Positions 1-8,905 of a stretch of DNA of 64,000 nt are shown here, piece by piece (within the stretch, counting starts at the first letter, position 1; every line of letters starts with the position of its first letter). The notes under the pieces were generated by a model. That model saw nothing but the letters and a program-made list of their open reading frames with translations, ran no database searches and was not told the origin of the DNA. Made by a program: the position numbers and the translations under genes. The stretch lies in the NCBI GenBank assembly GCA_048266425.1, contig JBLWZN010000004.1:1-64000 (forward strand). Direction: 5' to 3'. The stretch comes from Cerina sp048266425. Its GTDB lineage: Bacteria > Bacteroidota > Bacteroidia > Flavobacteriales > Flavobacteriaceae.

Positions 1-1
1 G

Positions 2-370
2 ATTCTGCTGACCCCCCCGGAAAACCATGTGGCACTTAACCAGTCCGTCCCCTTGGGCAGCGTTCTTACGGTAGAAGCGGCCGTTTCCAGGGCCTTTAGA
101 ACCTCGATGGAGGTATATATCGATGTTTGGATGGAAGATCGCTACAACGGGGAGCGAAGCAAGGCTAACGAGGCAATCTATACTTTTGTCGCAGTGGACG
201 AAAACGGCTGCCCGACGGAAGTACCCCCATTAAGTCCCGAAACCCCTCTTGAAACTCAGCGCTATGATGCTGCACTGAGAAGAAAGCAATTGAGTTTGGT
301 CTTAGCGGGTAAAATGAAACCAGATCAAGCTACGGAATTAAAGGCGCTATTTTATCCTCCCACCCCCTAA
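2..370 (+). CDS. Acyl-CoA thioesterase, hotdog fold (5' end outside window)
   Basis: The reading frame is open from the first complete codon (base 2) to the TAA at 368-370, so the true start lies upstream. The GTG at 29 is merely an internal valine. The 122 residues match the C-terminal part of a YciA/BACH-type hotdog thioesterase: a G-S-V-L-T-V-E-A strand, the R-T-S-M-E-V stretch typical of the family, a TFVAVDENG strand and a PxxPET tail. Known role of the family: hydrolysis of acyl-CoA to free CoA and fatty acid in the cytoplasm. Which chain length it prefers cannot be read here. It converges on the minus-strand gene that ends at 432. Confidence 0.8.
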   Translation: MLLTPPENHVALNQSVPLGSVLTVEAAVSRAFRTSMEVYIDVWMEDRYNGERSKANEAIYTFVAVDENGCPTEVPPLSPETPLETQRYDAALRRKQLSLVLAGKMKPDQATELKALFYPPTP

Positions 371-431
371 ACACCGTATCCTTAACGAAGACCATTAAGT
401 TTTTGTTCAAATAAAAAAGCGGGATAGGGAT

Positions 432-1661
432 TTATAAGCGATAGATCCACTCCTCCGGATTAAGGCGCTGCGTATCCTTGTAAAGGTAGAATTTTAGTTG
501 TGTTTGACCATTTAACCGATTGGTATAAATGTCGCCAAGAGCTTCTTTTGCTGCAACTTTGTCTCCCTTCTTAACATAGAGATGGGAAAGGTTGTAATAG
601 GTACTAATGTAATTGCCATGCTTAAGCTGCACTCCCTTATTTCCCCCTGGAACCGAAAGGATGGCAATGACCTCCCCTTCAAAAATGGCCCGCGCCTGTG
701 CCCCTTCGTCGGTTGCAATGATAACCCCGTTGCTTTCGTGTTTAATTCCAGGATAAATGGCATCGCTATAAACGCCAAATCCCTGACTTTTGATCCCCTT
801 TTCCACAGGCCAAATGAGCTTGCCTTTATTGGCTGAAAAATTGTTTGCCAGAATTGTGGCTTCGGGGGTTAGAACAAACTTGCTCGAATTGGTAGTATTC
901 CCAGCCTTTTTATTGGAGGCCACAATAGCGCTTCTTATCAAACGTTCTATCTGTTGATCTATTTTGCGAGCCTCAGCTTCCTTATTCCTAATGCTGGCCG
1001 TATACTTACTCTCGTTCTTGCGTATGGTTCCCAACAACATTTTTTGGTCGTCCATTTCCTGCATCATCTGCTTTTTGGCAGCAAGGTTGGCTGCTACCAA
1101 AAGATCCTTTTGCCTTCGCTGTTCGGTCAAGTCCTTATTGAGTTGGGTAAGTTCATTCGTTTTCTGGACCAATTGTTCGCCCTGCTCCTTTCGGTACTTG
1201 GTATACTGTTTTAAATACTGATAGCGCTTAAACGCTTGGAAAAAATTTTCGGAAGACAGGATAAACAGCAACCTATTCTGCTGAGATCGATTCTCATAGG
1301 ATTTTTGGATCATAGTTGCGTACTCCTCCTGCTGAAATTTTAGGTCTTCCCTCAATTTTCCAATGTTTCGAATATTCGCATTGATCTGCCTGTTTAATAA
1401 ATTGGATTGCTGATTGGTGACGCGAATAAGTTGCTGACGAACGTTAATTTTCTTGTCCAACGCACTCATCTGGTCCAAAACCGTACCCTTTTCCCTCTTT
1501 TCCGCAAAAAGTAACCGATTTATTTCATCAATTTCCTTTTGAAGTTGCTCCCGCTTTGCCTCCAACGCCTTCTGCTCATTCGTTTGCCCATGGAGTCCCT
1601 CCATGACAACCAATGATATAAATAACAGACAGTAAATATAATATGTATGTTTACTTGCCAT
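432..1661 (-). CDS. EnvC-like murein hydrolase activator with degenerate M23 domain
   Basis: 409 residues. A signal peptide (about residues 1-25, ending near GLHGQ) is followed by long coiled-coil segments (about 28-110 and 150-260) and a C-terminal LytM/M23 fold (about 285-405), the layout of EnvC. The metal-binding residues of active M23 enzymes are missing: the usual HxxxD is replaced in KHESNGVIIAT, and the final HxH reads LKFYLY. As with EnvC and NlpD, I infer that it activates amidases at the division site and does not cut peptidoglycan itself. It follows the DUF4292 lipoprotein gene with one base between them, so the two are probably co-translated. ATG start. Confidence 0.82.
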   Translation of the reverse strand: MASKHTYYIYCLLFISLVVMEGLHGQTNEQKALEAKREQLQKEIDEINRLLFAEKREKGTVLDQMSALDKKINVRQQLIRVTNQQSNLLNRQINANIRNIGKLREDLKFQQEEYATMIQKSYENRSQQNRLLFILSSENFFQAFKRYQYLKQYTKYRKEQGEQLVQKTNELTQLNKDLTEQRRQKDLLVAANLAAKKQMMQEMDDQKMLLGTIRKNESKYTASIRNKEAEARKIDQQIERLIRSAIVASNKKAGNTTNSSKFVLTPEATILANNFSANKGKLIWPVEKGIKSQGFGVYSDAIYPGIKHESNGVIIATDEGAQARAIFEGEVIAILSVPGGNKGVQLKHGNYISTYYNLSHLYVKKGDKVAAKEALGDIYTNRLNGQTQLKFYLYKDTQRLNPEEWIYRL

Positions 1662-1662
1662 T

Positions 1663-2451
1663 TTACTTTAATACTATCTCTTTAAAACCTTTTGGTATAC
1701 TATATGGAAAAGTCAATGGCCGATTGTACTGCATTCCCTTATATTCCAAATTTATGGTATTTTTAGAATCCCCGTCCAACGCAGTAATCTCTATTTTGTC
1801 TGGCAATATCCAATGGCTAACGGACTGATATTCCTTGTATTCTATATCCAATACCCTTTGCTTCTCGGGCTGGGACAATACTTGGGAAGCAACCATATAA
1901 TTCCTGGGATCGATCTGGAACATTGTCTTAAAAAGCACCTTGGGCTGAATTGGCTTTAGCACATAATTGTGCCCGTCAAAGTTAGCACTATATTTTTCGT
2001 CCTTTAAGTTGAAAATGGCCTCTCCCAAAAGAACATTCTGAATTTGGGCGAAATTCAGTTCGGTTCCCAAAAACTTACTGAAATAGGAAAAGTCACCGTC
2101 AAAGTATTCATTGTTCAATTTATTGTAAAAAGTGACCCTTTTTGGCGTTATAAGGGCCTTTACGACTCCCATGGGGGCACTCATCCAAATGGCCTTGTCC
2201 TTTTCTATACGTAGGCTTACCGTAAATTCTTGGGTAGATTCCCCGTCAGAATAAGCTATCTTGGCCTTGCCGCTAAGTGTCTTGAAGTTGGATTGGCTAC
2301 TGTAGTGGTTTCTAATTACCGCCCTGGAAGATAAATTTTCGTCAACCGTTGCATCTACATTGATTTTGGAAGATTTGCAGGAACATACCAATAGCACAAC
2401 AACGAAGTATTTCCAAAAACTTTGACTTCCCCCCAAATTTTTGTTTGTCAT
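1663..2451 (-). CDS. DUF4292 family lipoprotein
   Basis: 262 residues. The N-terminus has a hydrophobic stretch FVVVLLVCSC whose last Cys (residue 25) fits a lipobox, so it is probably a lipoprotein facing the periplasm or outer membrane. The rest resembles DUF4292, a Bacteroidota family with an all-beta fold similar to LolB/LolA-type lipid-binding proteins (family knowledge; the function is not established). The stop lies one base before the EnvC-like gene and the start follows the TPR gene stop by one base, so TPR, DUF4292 and EnvC-like genes form a tight unit. A role in envelope biogenesis is inferred from that neighbourhood. Confidence 0.75.
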   Translation of the reverse strand: MTNKNLGGSQSFWKYFVVVLLVCSCKSSKINVDATVDENLSSRAVIRNHYSSQSNFKTLSGKAKIAYSDGESTQEFTVSLRIEKDKAIWMSAPMGVVKALITPKRVTFYNKLNNEYFDGDFSYFSKFLGTELNFAQIQNVLLGEAIFNLKDEKYSANFDGHNYVLKPIQPKVLFKTMFQIDPRNYMVASQVLSQPEKQRVLDIEYKEYQSVSHWILPDKIEITALDGDSKNTINLEYKGMQYNRPLTFPYSIPKGFKEIVLK

Positions 2452-2452
2452 T

Positions 2453-3379
2453 TCAAGATCCCGGTTTTATTTTACTAAGATACATATTTGCCTTGGAAGA
2501 ATTTCCCAAAGCATTGTATGCATTTGACAACTGTCTATAAATTTTGTTGTTCAAGTCGGCATCATCCAACAAGTAATCCAACGCTGATTCCAGCGTTTCC
2601 ACAGCTTTTTTGTACTGAGAGGTATTATTTAGCGCCACGGCATACGCATAGTAAAAATAGGGTTGGGTCGGAAAGCTTTCTAAAGCATTTAAAGCTATTT
2701 CTGCTAAGGCATTATAGTCTTCCAAAGCCAATAGTTGGTCAATTTGCGAAATATAGGATTGTAGGGGATCGTTCACTGATGGCGCCTTGGGCACTTCAGC
2801 TGGCGCTGGCTGCCCACTTTTGTTATCAGCTACGGAATCCTTGATTTTCAAGATCAAGCTTTCGGTTGTAGGGGTTGCCGTTATTCCTTGCAGTACTTTG
2901 AGGGCCCCCTCGTAGTTTCCTTGCCTATAATAGATCAGCCCCAAATTCTCCCTGAATTGTAAATTTTCATAGGGAATCTTAGACTTGATTCCTTCAATGG
3001 AAATTCCTAGTTTTGGTAATATTCCAACCAAGGCATTCAAATACCACAGGTTCCCTGGCTTGGCATTGATGGCCACTAAAGCATATTCCTGTGCCACAAC
3101 AAAATTGTCCTCTTCCTTATATGCCTTGGCCAATTCATAATCAACAACTTCATTATCCGGGCTAATTTCCTTACACCGCAGCAAAAGATCTATTGCCCTG
3201 TCGTTATTCCCAATCGCCTTCTGCTTTAATGCCTCAAAGAATGATTCTTGAAAATCGTCGGAATATTGTTCCATGGAAACCTCCGCATTCCCTTCCTCCA
3301 GTTCTTGGGTATGGGCAAGATTTGATTTAAGGAGTAGCCCCCAAATCAAAAGAAGAAATATTGGAAAGGTATTTTTCAT
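2453..3379 (-). CDS. Exported tetratricopeptide-repeat protein
   Basis: 308 residues. Signal peptide about 1-24 (hydrophobic core IFLLLIWGLLL). TPR-type helical pairs follow: residues about 45-150 (e.g. AIDLLLRCKEISPDNEVVDY, then A-x-x-Y-A-L-V-A-I-N-A-K-P) and about 215-305 (ALEDYNALAEIALNALESFP). The two repeat groups are separated by a Pro/Ser-rich linker near 190-205. TPRs act as protein-protein scaffolds; the partner is unknown. It lies between dut and the DUF4292 gene on the same strand, in an order that I recall as common in Flavobacteriia. ATG start. Confidence 0.75.
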   Translation of the reverse strand: MKNTFPIFLLLIWGLLLKSNLAHTQELEEGNAEVSMEQYSDDFQESFFEALKQKAIGNNDRAIDLLLRCKEISPDNEVVDYELAKAYKEEDNFVVAQEYALVAINAKPGNLWYLNALVGILPKLGISIEGIKSKIPYENLQFRENLGLIYYRQGNYEGALKVLQGITATPTTESLILKIKDSVADNKSGQPAPAEVPKAPSVNDPLQSYISQIDQLLALEDYNALAEIALNALESFPTQPYFYYAYAVALNNTSQYKKAVETLESALDYLLDDADLNNKIYRQLSNAYNALGNSSKANMYLSKIKPGS

Positions 3380-3415
3380 ATCACAATCAAAAAGCCCGAA
3401 TTGGCAAGAGGACTT

Positions 3416-3850
3416 TTACTTTGTCCCGGTACTCCCAAAACCACCAACTCCACGGGTGGTTTCCGACAATTCCTCAACTTCTACCCAAGCTGCCCGTTCA
3501 TGCTTGGCAATGACCAATTGTGCCACCCGTTCCCCATTGGCAATGGTAAAGGAATCATTGGACATGTTAACCAGAATAACCCCAATCTCCCCCCTATAAT
3601 CGGCATCTATGGTCCCAGGGGTATTGAGTACCGTAATTCCATGTTTGGCCGCCAACCCACTTCGCGGACGCACCTGTGCCTCATATCCAACAGGTAATTC
3701 CAGGAATAGTCCCGTCTTAACAATGGCCCTACCCAATGGTTGTAACGTAATTGGCTCGGAAATATTGGCTCGGAGATCCATACCAGCAGACGACCCTGTC
3801 TCATACTGGGGAAGGGCATGGGAAGATTTATTAATAATTTTAATGTTCAT
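3416..3850 (-). CDS. dut: dUTP diphosphatase
   Basis: 144 residues, the normal length of a trimeric dUTPase. All five family motifs are visible: motif 1 AGMDLRA (about 22-28), motif 2 PRSGLAAKHGI (about 62-72), motif 3 with the catalytic-site Asp in NTPGTIDADYRGE (about 76-88), motif 4 RVAQLVI (about 107-113), and the flexible C-terminal motif 5 RGVGGFGSTG (about 131-140). The enzyme hydrolyses dUTP to dUMP and pyrophosphate, which keeps uracil out of DNA and feeds thymidylate synthesis. It is transcribed with the TPR gene downstream. ATG start; the preceding spacer holds a short heptad repeat (3911-3940). Confidence 0.95.
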   Translation of the reverse strand: MNIKIINKSSHALPQYETGSSAGMDLRANISEPITLQPLGRAIVKTGLFLELPVGYEAQVRPRSGLAAKHGITVLNTPGTIDADYRGEIGVILVNMSNDSFTIANGERVAQLVIAKHERAAWVEVEELSETTRGVGGFGSTGTK

Positions 3851-3910
3851 ATAATTATTTTTATGCTACGATGTACTCTAGTTGATTGATCTGTAATTTA
3901 TGCAAAATGA

Positions 3911-3940
3911 GAACATAGGGAATAGAATATAGAGAATAGA
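3911..3940. repeat. Heptad array in dut/flippase spacer
   Basis: Three clear 7-bp units with the pattern nAnTAGA (3920-3926, 3927-3933, 3934-3940: GAATAGA, ATATAGA, GAATAGA), preceded by a weaker unit from 3911. It lies in the 141-bp spacer between two minus-strand genes. It belongs to the period-7/8 arrays described under findings. Confidence 0.5.
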
Positions 3941-3991
3941 CGTTTTATCATGTCAGATAACGATCCGCTTGCTTTTTTCTCTGTTCTTTTT

Positions 3992-5452
3992 TTACTTCCT
4001 CAAAAATATTTGGGTAAGTTTCTCCCTTTCCATTTTGAAAACCAAGGCCAAAAATACAAAAAGCAAAAAGGAACCGACCCATATATTTCGGTCAAATAAA
4101 TAGAACGAAACAGTGGAAAACAGAATCGAAATGGTTAGATAGAAGTATATTTTACGGAAATTATAGGGAACCGGGTAGTATTTCCTGCCAAAATAAAAAG
4201 AAAGGGCCATCATGCTACCATAGGCGATCAGTGTTGCTATGGCGGAGGCCATATAACTCATGCTCGGAATCAAGGCGTAGTTTATCATAATGGTCAAAAG
4301 GGCGCCAATCAACGAAATATAGGCCCCAAACTTGGTTTGATCCGTTACCTTGTACCATACCGAAAGATTGTGGTAAATGCCCAAAAAGAAATTGGCCAAT
4401 ACAATTAGGGGAACAATGGACATTGCCTCCCAATAGGCAGGATTTCTCACAAATAGCAATTTTAAAACATCTGCATACACAACAACGGCAAGTAGTATTA
4501 CACTCCCGAGCACCACAAAATAATTGGTGATCTGGGCGTAGGCCTTTTGTGGGTTTTGAGTGGTGGAATGGCTAAAGAAGAAAGGCTCTATCCCCATCCG
4601 AAAAGCGGTTGCAAACAAGGTCATAAACATAGCCAATTTGTAGCAGGCGGCATATTTACCTACCTCACTATCCGCAATCCCTTCTGGCAATAATTTGGCC
4701 AAAAGTATTTTGTCAAAGACCTCGTTGATCGTAAAGGCGATTCCTGCGACCATGACTGGCATGGCATATTTTATCATATTTTTCCAAAGGGGAAAATCAA
4801 AGGCATATGGGCGCCTTATATACAAGCGGAGCATCATTAGTAGCGTAACGCTACTCGAAATCAAATTGGAGATGAAGATATAGGAGATTTCAAAATCGGG
4901 CCTATAAATAGTGGCCCAAAAAGAATCCGGGTCGTTTTGGACCAACTGGGGGAGAAATCTAATGAAGAAAATATTAAGGCCTATATTAAAGACCACATTT
5001 ACAAGTTTAACGAGGGCATAGCGCATTGCCTTCTCGTTTGCCCTTAACCATGCAAATGGAATAATCACCAACGCGTCCAAAACTAGGATCCAGATGGCAT
5101 ACTGGATATATTTTGCATCAATTTCCGTGATCTGTGCCATCCTATCCTGAAAGGTTAGGGCCAAAACCAAAAAGACCACTGTGCTTCCCAATAAAGAAAG
5201 CAAGGAAGTAGACACCATCTTTTTACGATTATCCGCACTGTGGTAAAAGCGGAAAAATGCAGTCTCCATACCGTATGCCAAGAGCACATTGAAAATTGCG
5301 AACCAAGAAAAAATAACGGTCACCACACCATAACTGTTCGGCTCCAAGAATTTGGTGTACAAGGGCAAAAGGAGAAAAGTGAGCATTCTGGGCAACACCG
5401 TTGCCAACCCATAGATAAAGGTTTGTTTGAAAAGTTTATTTAGTGGGTTCAA
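3992..5452 (-). CDS. Polysaccharide flippase (MATE/Wzx-like, MVF superfamily)
   Basis: 486 residues with about 12-14 hydrophobic segments spread over the whole length and a charged KxFKQTFIYGLATVLPRML start, typical of the polysaccharide-synthesis flippases (PF01943/PF13440 type). Such proteins move lipid-linked oligosaccharides or related amphiphiles across the inner membrane. The start is TTG at 5452: an in-frame TAA precedes it directly and the next Met (residue 23) would cut into the first membrane helix. It lies far from the main polysaccharide locus (28-48 kb) and beside dut, a position I recall in other Flavobacteriia, so it may serve a different glycan. Confidence 0.8.
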   Translation of the reverse strand: MNPLNKLFKQTFIYGLATVLPRMLTFLLLPLYTKFLEPNSYGVVTVIFSWFAIFNVLLAYGMETAFFRFYHSADNRKKMVSTSLLSLLGSTVVFLVLALTFQDRMAQITEIDAKYIQYAIWILVLDALVIIPFAWLRANEKAMRYALVKLVNVVFNIGLNIFFIRFLPQLVQNDPDSFWATIYRPDFEISYIFISNLISSSVTLLMMLRLYIRRPYAFDFPLWKNMIKYAMPVMVAGIAFTINEVFDKILLAKLLPEGIADSEVGKYAACYKLAMFMTLFATAFRMGIEPFFFSHSTTQNPQKAYAQITNYFVVLGSVILLAVVVYADVLKLLFVRNPAYWEAMSIVPLIVLANFFLGIYHNLSVWYKVTDQTKFGAYISLIGALLTIMINYALIPSMSYMASAIATLIAYGSMMALSFYFGRKYYPVPYNFRKIYFYLTISILFSTVSFYLFDRNIWVGSFLLFVFLALVFKMEREKLTQIFLRK

Positions 5453-5771
5453 TTAAAATTCGATTAGAGAATTTAAAAGTAGTTATTTATCCTCTCGCAA
5501 CAAAGAATGTTATTGGCATTGCATGTTTTCCGTTTTATAGGGAAGGGATTTAAACCATTTCCTTTACCTAAATGTTATGTATTCTGACATCATTCCCGGT
5601 TCCTAACGAAAATTTTAATACGCTTGTCCGTTTGGGCGCCTAAAGTTCGCTTTTGTCATGCCGGACCATCATAAATTTTAAATCACTTCGACCAAAAAGC
5701 ATGGGAAGTATTCACAAAAAAACCCCGCCAAAGGCGAGGTCTGTATATTTAGATCAGGTTTGAAAACCCCA
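5453..5771. other. Intergenic region, atpG to flippase
   Basis: 319 bp without a gene. Apart from the atpG terminator (5715-5740) I see only AT-rich sequence that should hold the promoter of the minus-strand flippase gene. No TAnnTTTG box stood out on the minus strand. Confidence 0.5.
5715..5740 (-). terminator. Rho-independent terminator of the atp operon
   Basis: Read on the minus strand, an 8-bp GC-rich stem ACCTCGCC / GGCGGGGT (5740-5733 and 5729-5722; one G-U pair) closes a 3-nt loop and is followed by seven T (5721-5715). It sits 32 bp after the atpG stop, so it ends the ATP synthase transcript. Confidence 0.88.
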
Positions 5772-6632
5772 TCAATTGTTCAAAGCCTCGGCTCCGCCAA
5801 CAATCTCCAGGATTTCGTTGGTAATAGAAGCCTGTCTTGCCTTGTTATAGCTTAATTTTAACTGATCCCTTAATTCCGTTGCATTGTCGGTAGCCTTGTG
5901 CATCGCCGTCATCCGGGCACCGTGCTCGCTGGCAAACGAATCCCGTATTCCCTTGTACAACTGGGTTTTTAAGGATTTCGGAATCAATTGGGCCACAATT
6001 TCGGCCATAGAAGGCTCAAATAAATAATCTACATTGACACTTTTACCTTCAGAAGCGGGAACAATAGGTAAAAACTGTTCGGTAGTAACTATTTGTGTGG
6101 CCGCATTCTTGAACTTGTTGTAAACAACATCTATCCTATCATAGGAACCATTGGAAAATAGGGCCATCAATTCTTCGGCAATAAGCGCAACATTGTCAAA
6201 AGTAAGGTCTTCATATACCTCACTGTGGTTGGAAACAACCTTTCCTTTTTTAATAAGGATGTCATTCGCCTTTTTCCCGATCGCCATAAAATCAACCTGT
6301 TTTCCGGCGTAGGTTTCATTGGCCATGGCAAGACATTGTTTATTAACGTTGGTATTAAAAGCCCCACAAAGTCCGCGATTGGAAGTCACAGCGACTATTA
6401 GCACCTTTTTAACCTCGCGATTATTGGAATATTCGCTTCCCGAATCATCATCCAAACTGGCACTTAGATTTTGCAATAGCTCGGTAAGCTTGTCCGAATA
6501 GGGTCGCATAGCAGTAATGGCATCCTGTGCCTTCTTCAACTTTGCGGCAGAAACCATTTTCATGGCACTGGTAATCTGCATCGTTGAGGATACGGATGCT
6601 ATTCTGTTTCGTATTTCCTTTAGGTTAGCCAT
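5772..6632 (-). CDS. atpG: F1FO ATP synthase subunit gamma
   Basis: 286 residues, the usual length. The N-terminal coiled-coil strand starts with NLKEIRNRIASVSSTMQIT and runs into AMKMVSAAKLKKAQ; the central Rossmann-like domain has SNRGLCGAFN (about 84-93); the C-terminal helix contains MTAMHKATDNA and ends near EILEIVGGAEAL. Gamma is the rotary shaft in the alpha3beta3 head and couples proton flow to ATP synthesis. It is the last gene of the operon, directly before a strong terminator. The spacer to atpA carries two opposed heptad arrays (6636-6720). Confidence 0.97.
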   Translation of the reverse strand: MANLKEIRNRIASVSSTMQITSAMKMVSAAKLKKAQDAITAMRPYSDKLTELLQNLSASLDDDSGSEYSNNREVKKVLIVAVTSNRGLCGAFNTNVNKQCLAMANETYAGKQVDFMAIGKKANDILIKKGKVVSNHSEVYEDLTFDNVALIAEELMALFSNGSYDRIDVVYNKFKNAATQIVTTEQFLPIVPASEGKSVNVDYLFEPSMAEIVAQLIPKSLKTQLYKGIRDSFASEHGARMTAMHKATDNATELRDQLKLSYNKARQASITNEILEIVGGAEALNN

Positions 6633-6635
6633 AAT

Positions 6636-6720
6636 TTTTAGTAATTAGTATTAAGTACAAAGTAATCCGCTATTCCGATTCTATATACTCAATACTTTGT
6701 ACTCAATACTTTATACTAAT
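6636..6720. repeat. Opposed heptad arrays between atpA and atpG
   Basis: Left array 6636-6663: four 7-bp units ending in AGT (e.g. AATTAGT, ATTAAGT, ACAAAGT). Right array 6686-6720: five units starting TACT (TACTCAA, TACTTTG, TACTCAA, TACTTTA, TACTAAT), the last running into the atpA stop codon. The left units are the reverse complements of the right ones, so 6645-6664 can pair with 6693-6710 in the mRNA around a 28-nt loop. The role is unknown; mRNA stability or processing between atpA and atpG is possible. Confidence 0.6.
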
Positions 6721-8296
6721 TTTTAAATTTCGCCGTCAAATCCTTACAAACAGCGGTCAGGGTATTGGTTACCTCATCGGTAAGTTTACCTGCCTTCAGG
6801 GTATCCAATACATCCCTGTGCTTTGCGTTCAGGAACTCCAGGAAGTCCTTTTCAAATTCCTTTATCTTGTCTACCGGTACGTTTCTCAAAAGGTTTTTTG
6901 ATCCGGCAAATATGATCGCTATCTGATCTTCAACGGTATAAGGATCGTTCTGGGCCTGCTTTAAGATCTCCACATTACGGCGTCCTTTTTCAATTACGTT
7001 CAAGGTAGCGGCGTCCAAATCGGAACCGAATTTTGCAAAAGCCTCCAATTCCCTAAACTGGGCCTGATCGAGTTTTAAGGTACCGGCCACTTTCTTCATG
7101 GACTTGATCTGGGCGTTACCCCCAACCCTGGAAACCGAAATTCCAACGTTAATTGCAGGACGGACCCCTTGGTTGAACAAGTCTTGACTCAAGAATATCT
7201 GTCCATCCGTAATGGAAATGACGTTTGTAGGAATATAGGCCGAAACGTCCCCCGCTTGGGTCTCAATGATTGGCAAAGCCGTTAATGATCCACCACCCTT
7301 AACCAGGGGTTTTAAAACATCTGGCAGATCGTTCATGTTTTTTGCGATATCATCATCTGCAATAACCTTCGCCGAACGTTCCAACAATCTGGAGTGAAGA
7401 TAAAATACGTCGCCAGGATAAGCCTCACGTCCCGGCGGCCGTCTTAGCAACAAGGAAACCTCACGGTAGGCTACCGCCTGTTTTGACAAATCATCGTATA
7501 TAATCAAAGCAGGACGACCTGTATCCCGGAAATATTCGCCAATAGATGCGCCCGCAAAAGGAGCATATACCTGCATCGGGGCAGGGTCTGATGCGTTGGC
7601 CGCAACAATAGTTGTATAAGCCATAGCGCCTTTATCTTCCAAGGACTGTGCAATGGCAGCTACCGTTGAAGCCTTTTGGCCAATAGCAACATAGATACAG
7701 TAAACCGGATTACCGGCATCATAAAATTCTTTTTGGTTTAGGATGGTATCGATACATACGGTCGTCTTACCGGTCTGTCGATCCCCGATCACAAGCTCCC
7801 GTTGACCACGGCCAACCGGAATCATAGCATCGATAGCCTTGATACCTGTTTGCAAAGGTTCGTTTACCGGTTGCCGGAAAATAACCCCCGGGGCCTTACG
7901 CTCCAACGGCATTTCATAAAGTTTACCGGCAACCGGTCCTTTGCCATCGATAGGAGTTCCCAAAGTATCCACAACACGGCCTACGATTCCTTCACCTACT
8001 TTAATGGAAGCGATACGCTGGGTTCGTTTAACGGTTGCACCTTCGCCTACTCCCCTGGAAGGACCTAGGAGTACTACCCCTACATTATCCTCTTCCAAGT
8101 TAAGGACGATTCCTTCCAATCCACCTTCAAACTCCACTAACTCCCCATACTGTACGTTGGCTAGGCCATATACCCGGGCCATACCATCACCTACCTGCAA
8201 GACGGTTCCCACTTCATCCAAGGAAGCACTTGCATCAAATCCTGATAGTTGTTTCTTTAAAATTGCCGATACTTCGGCGGCTTTTACTCCTGCCAT
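6716..8296 (-). CDS. atpA: F1FO ATP synthase subunit alpha
   Basis: 526 residues. Order of landmarks: beta-barrel domain with GDGMARVYGL (about 36-45), GIVGRVVDTLGTPIDGKGPV (about 99-118), the P-loop GDRQTGKT (about 172-179), the alpha-specific RRPPGREAYPGD loop (about 286-297), and the conserved ISITDGQIFL / SVSRVGGNAQ region (about 345-375). Alpha carries the non-catalytic nucleotide sites of F1. It is 83 bp upstream of atpG and 57 bp downstream of atpH. The beta gene (atpD) is not in the window; in Bacteroidota atpD-atpC usually sit elsewhere. Confidence 0.98.
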   Translation of the reverse strand: MAGVKAAEVSAILKKQLSGFDASASLDEVGTVLQVGDGMARVYGLANVQYGELVEFEGGLEGIVLNLEEDNVGVVLLGPSRGVGEGATVKRTQRIASIKVGEGIVGRVVDTLGTPIDGKGPVAGKLYEMPLERKAPGVIFRQPVNEPLQTGIKAIDAMIPVGRGQRELVIGDRQTGKTTVCIDTILNQKEFYDAGNPVYCIYVAIGQKASTVAAIAQSLEDKGAMAYTTIVAANASDPAPMQVYAPFAGASIGEYFRDTGRPALIIYDDLSKQAVAYREVSLLLRRPPGREAYPGDVFYLHSRLLERSAKVIADDDIAKNMNDLPDVLKPLVKGGGSLTALPIIETQAGDVSAYIPTNVISITDGQIFLSQDLFNQGVRPAINVGISVSRVGGNAQIKSMKKVAGTLKLDQAQFRELEAFAKFGSDLDAATLNVIEKGRRNVEILKQAQNDPYTVEDQIAIIFAGSKNLLRNVPVDKIKEFEKDFLEFLNAKHRDVLDTLKAGKLTDEVTNTLTAVCKDLTAKFKN

Positions 8297-8307
8297 TTGT
8301 TCTTGAC

Positions 8308-8335
8308 GTTAGACTATAGACGGTAGACGTTAGAC
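8308..8335. repeat. Heptad array between atpH and atpA
   Basis: Four contiguous 7-bp units all ending in TAGAC: GTTAGAC, TATAGAC, GGTAGAC, GTTAGAC. They fill about half of the 57-bp spacer upstream of the atpA start. Confidence 0.6.
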
Positions 8336-8353
8336 ACCTACGGCCATGGTTGT

Positions 8354-8896
8354 TTATAAACTACTATTTGAAAATTCTCTTTTTAAACTTCTCAATTGAT
8401 GTGCAATACTCGCATCGAACTGCAGATCCCCAACTTTTAGAATAAAGCCCCCGATTATGCTTTCATCTATTGAGCTTTCCAAGGTTACCTCGTTACCTGT
8501 AAATTGTGCTACTTGATGCAGTACTTTTTTCTCCAAAGCTGGAGTTAAGGGTACTGCCGTGGTTACATAGGCTACATCCTGTCCCTTTAACTTCTCATTT
8601 AAAATGATGTATTTAAATGCCACTTCTTGCAACATGGAAATCCTTTTGTTCCCTATCAATACATTGATCAGCCCTTGTGATATGGCGTGTATATCCTTAA
8701 AGATAGCGGCCAAAGCTTTTTTCTTGATCTCATCCTGTACAATCGGACTTGTCAAAAGGTTCTGCAGTTCTTTACTATCCGAAATAGTGCTAGCAATGCT
8801 ACGCATATCCTTTTCTACCGCTGCAGTAGACTTTTTGTCCACGGCAAAGTCCAAAATTGCCTTTGCGTACCGTAATGCTGCCCTAGAATCCTTCAT
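8354..8896 (-). CDS. atpH: F1FO ATP synthase subunit delta (OSCP)
   Basis: 180 residues, normal length. The N-terminal helical domain starts with SRAALRYAKAILDFA, close to the family signature RYA-x-A. The C-terminal part has GNKRISMLQEVAFKY, VTTAVPLTPALEKKVLHQ and the terminal ESIIGGFILKVGDLQFDASI signature. Delta links the F1 head to the b-subunit stalk. Position between atpF and atpA is the standard order. Confidence 0.95.
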   Translation of the reverse strand: MKDSRAALRYAKAILDFAVDKKSTAAVEKDMRSIASTISDSKELQNLLTSPIVQDEIKKKALAAIFKDIHAISQGLINVLIGNKRISMLQEVAFKYIILNEKLKGQDVAYVTTAVPLTPALEKKVLHQVAQFTGNEVTLESSIDESIIGGFILKVGDLQFDASIAHQLRSLKREFSNSSL

Positions 8897-8905
8897 TTTG
8901 TTTAA

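Noticed and set aside
7941..8306. 121-codon plus-strand frame inside atpA
   Set aside because: Antisense shadow; Pro/Ser/Thr-rich text typical of reverse reading.
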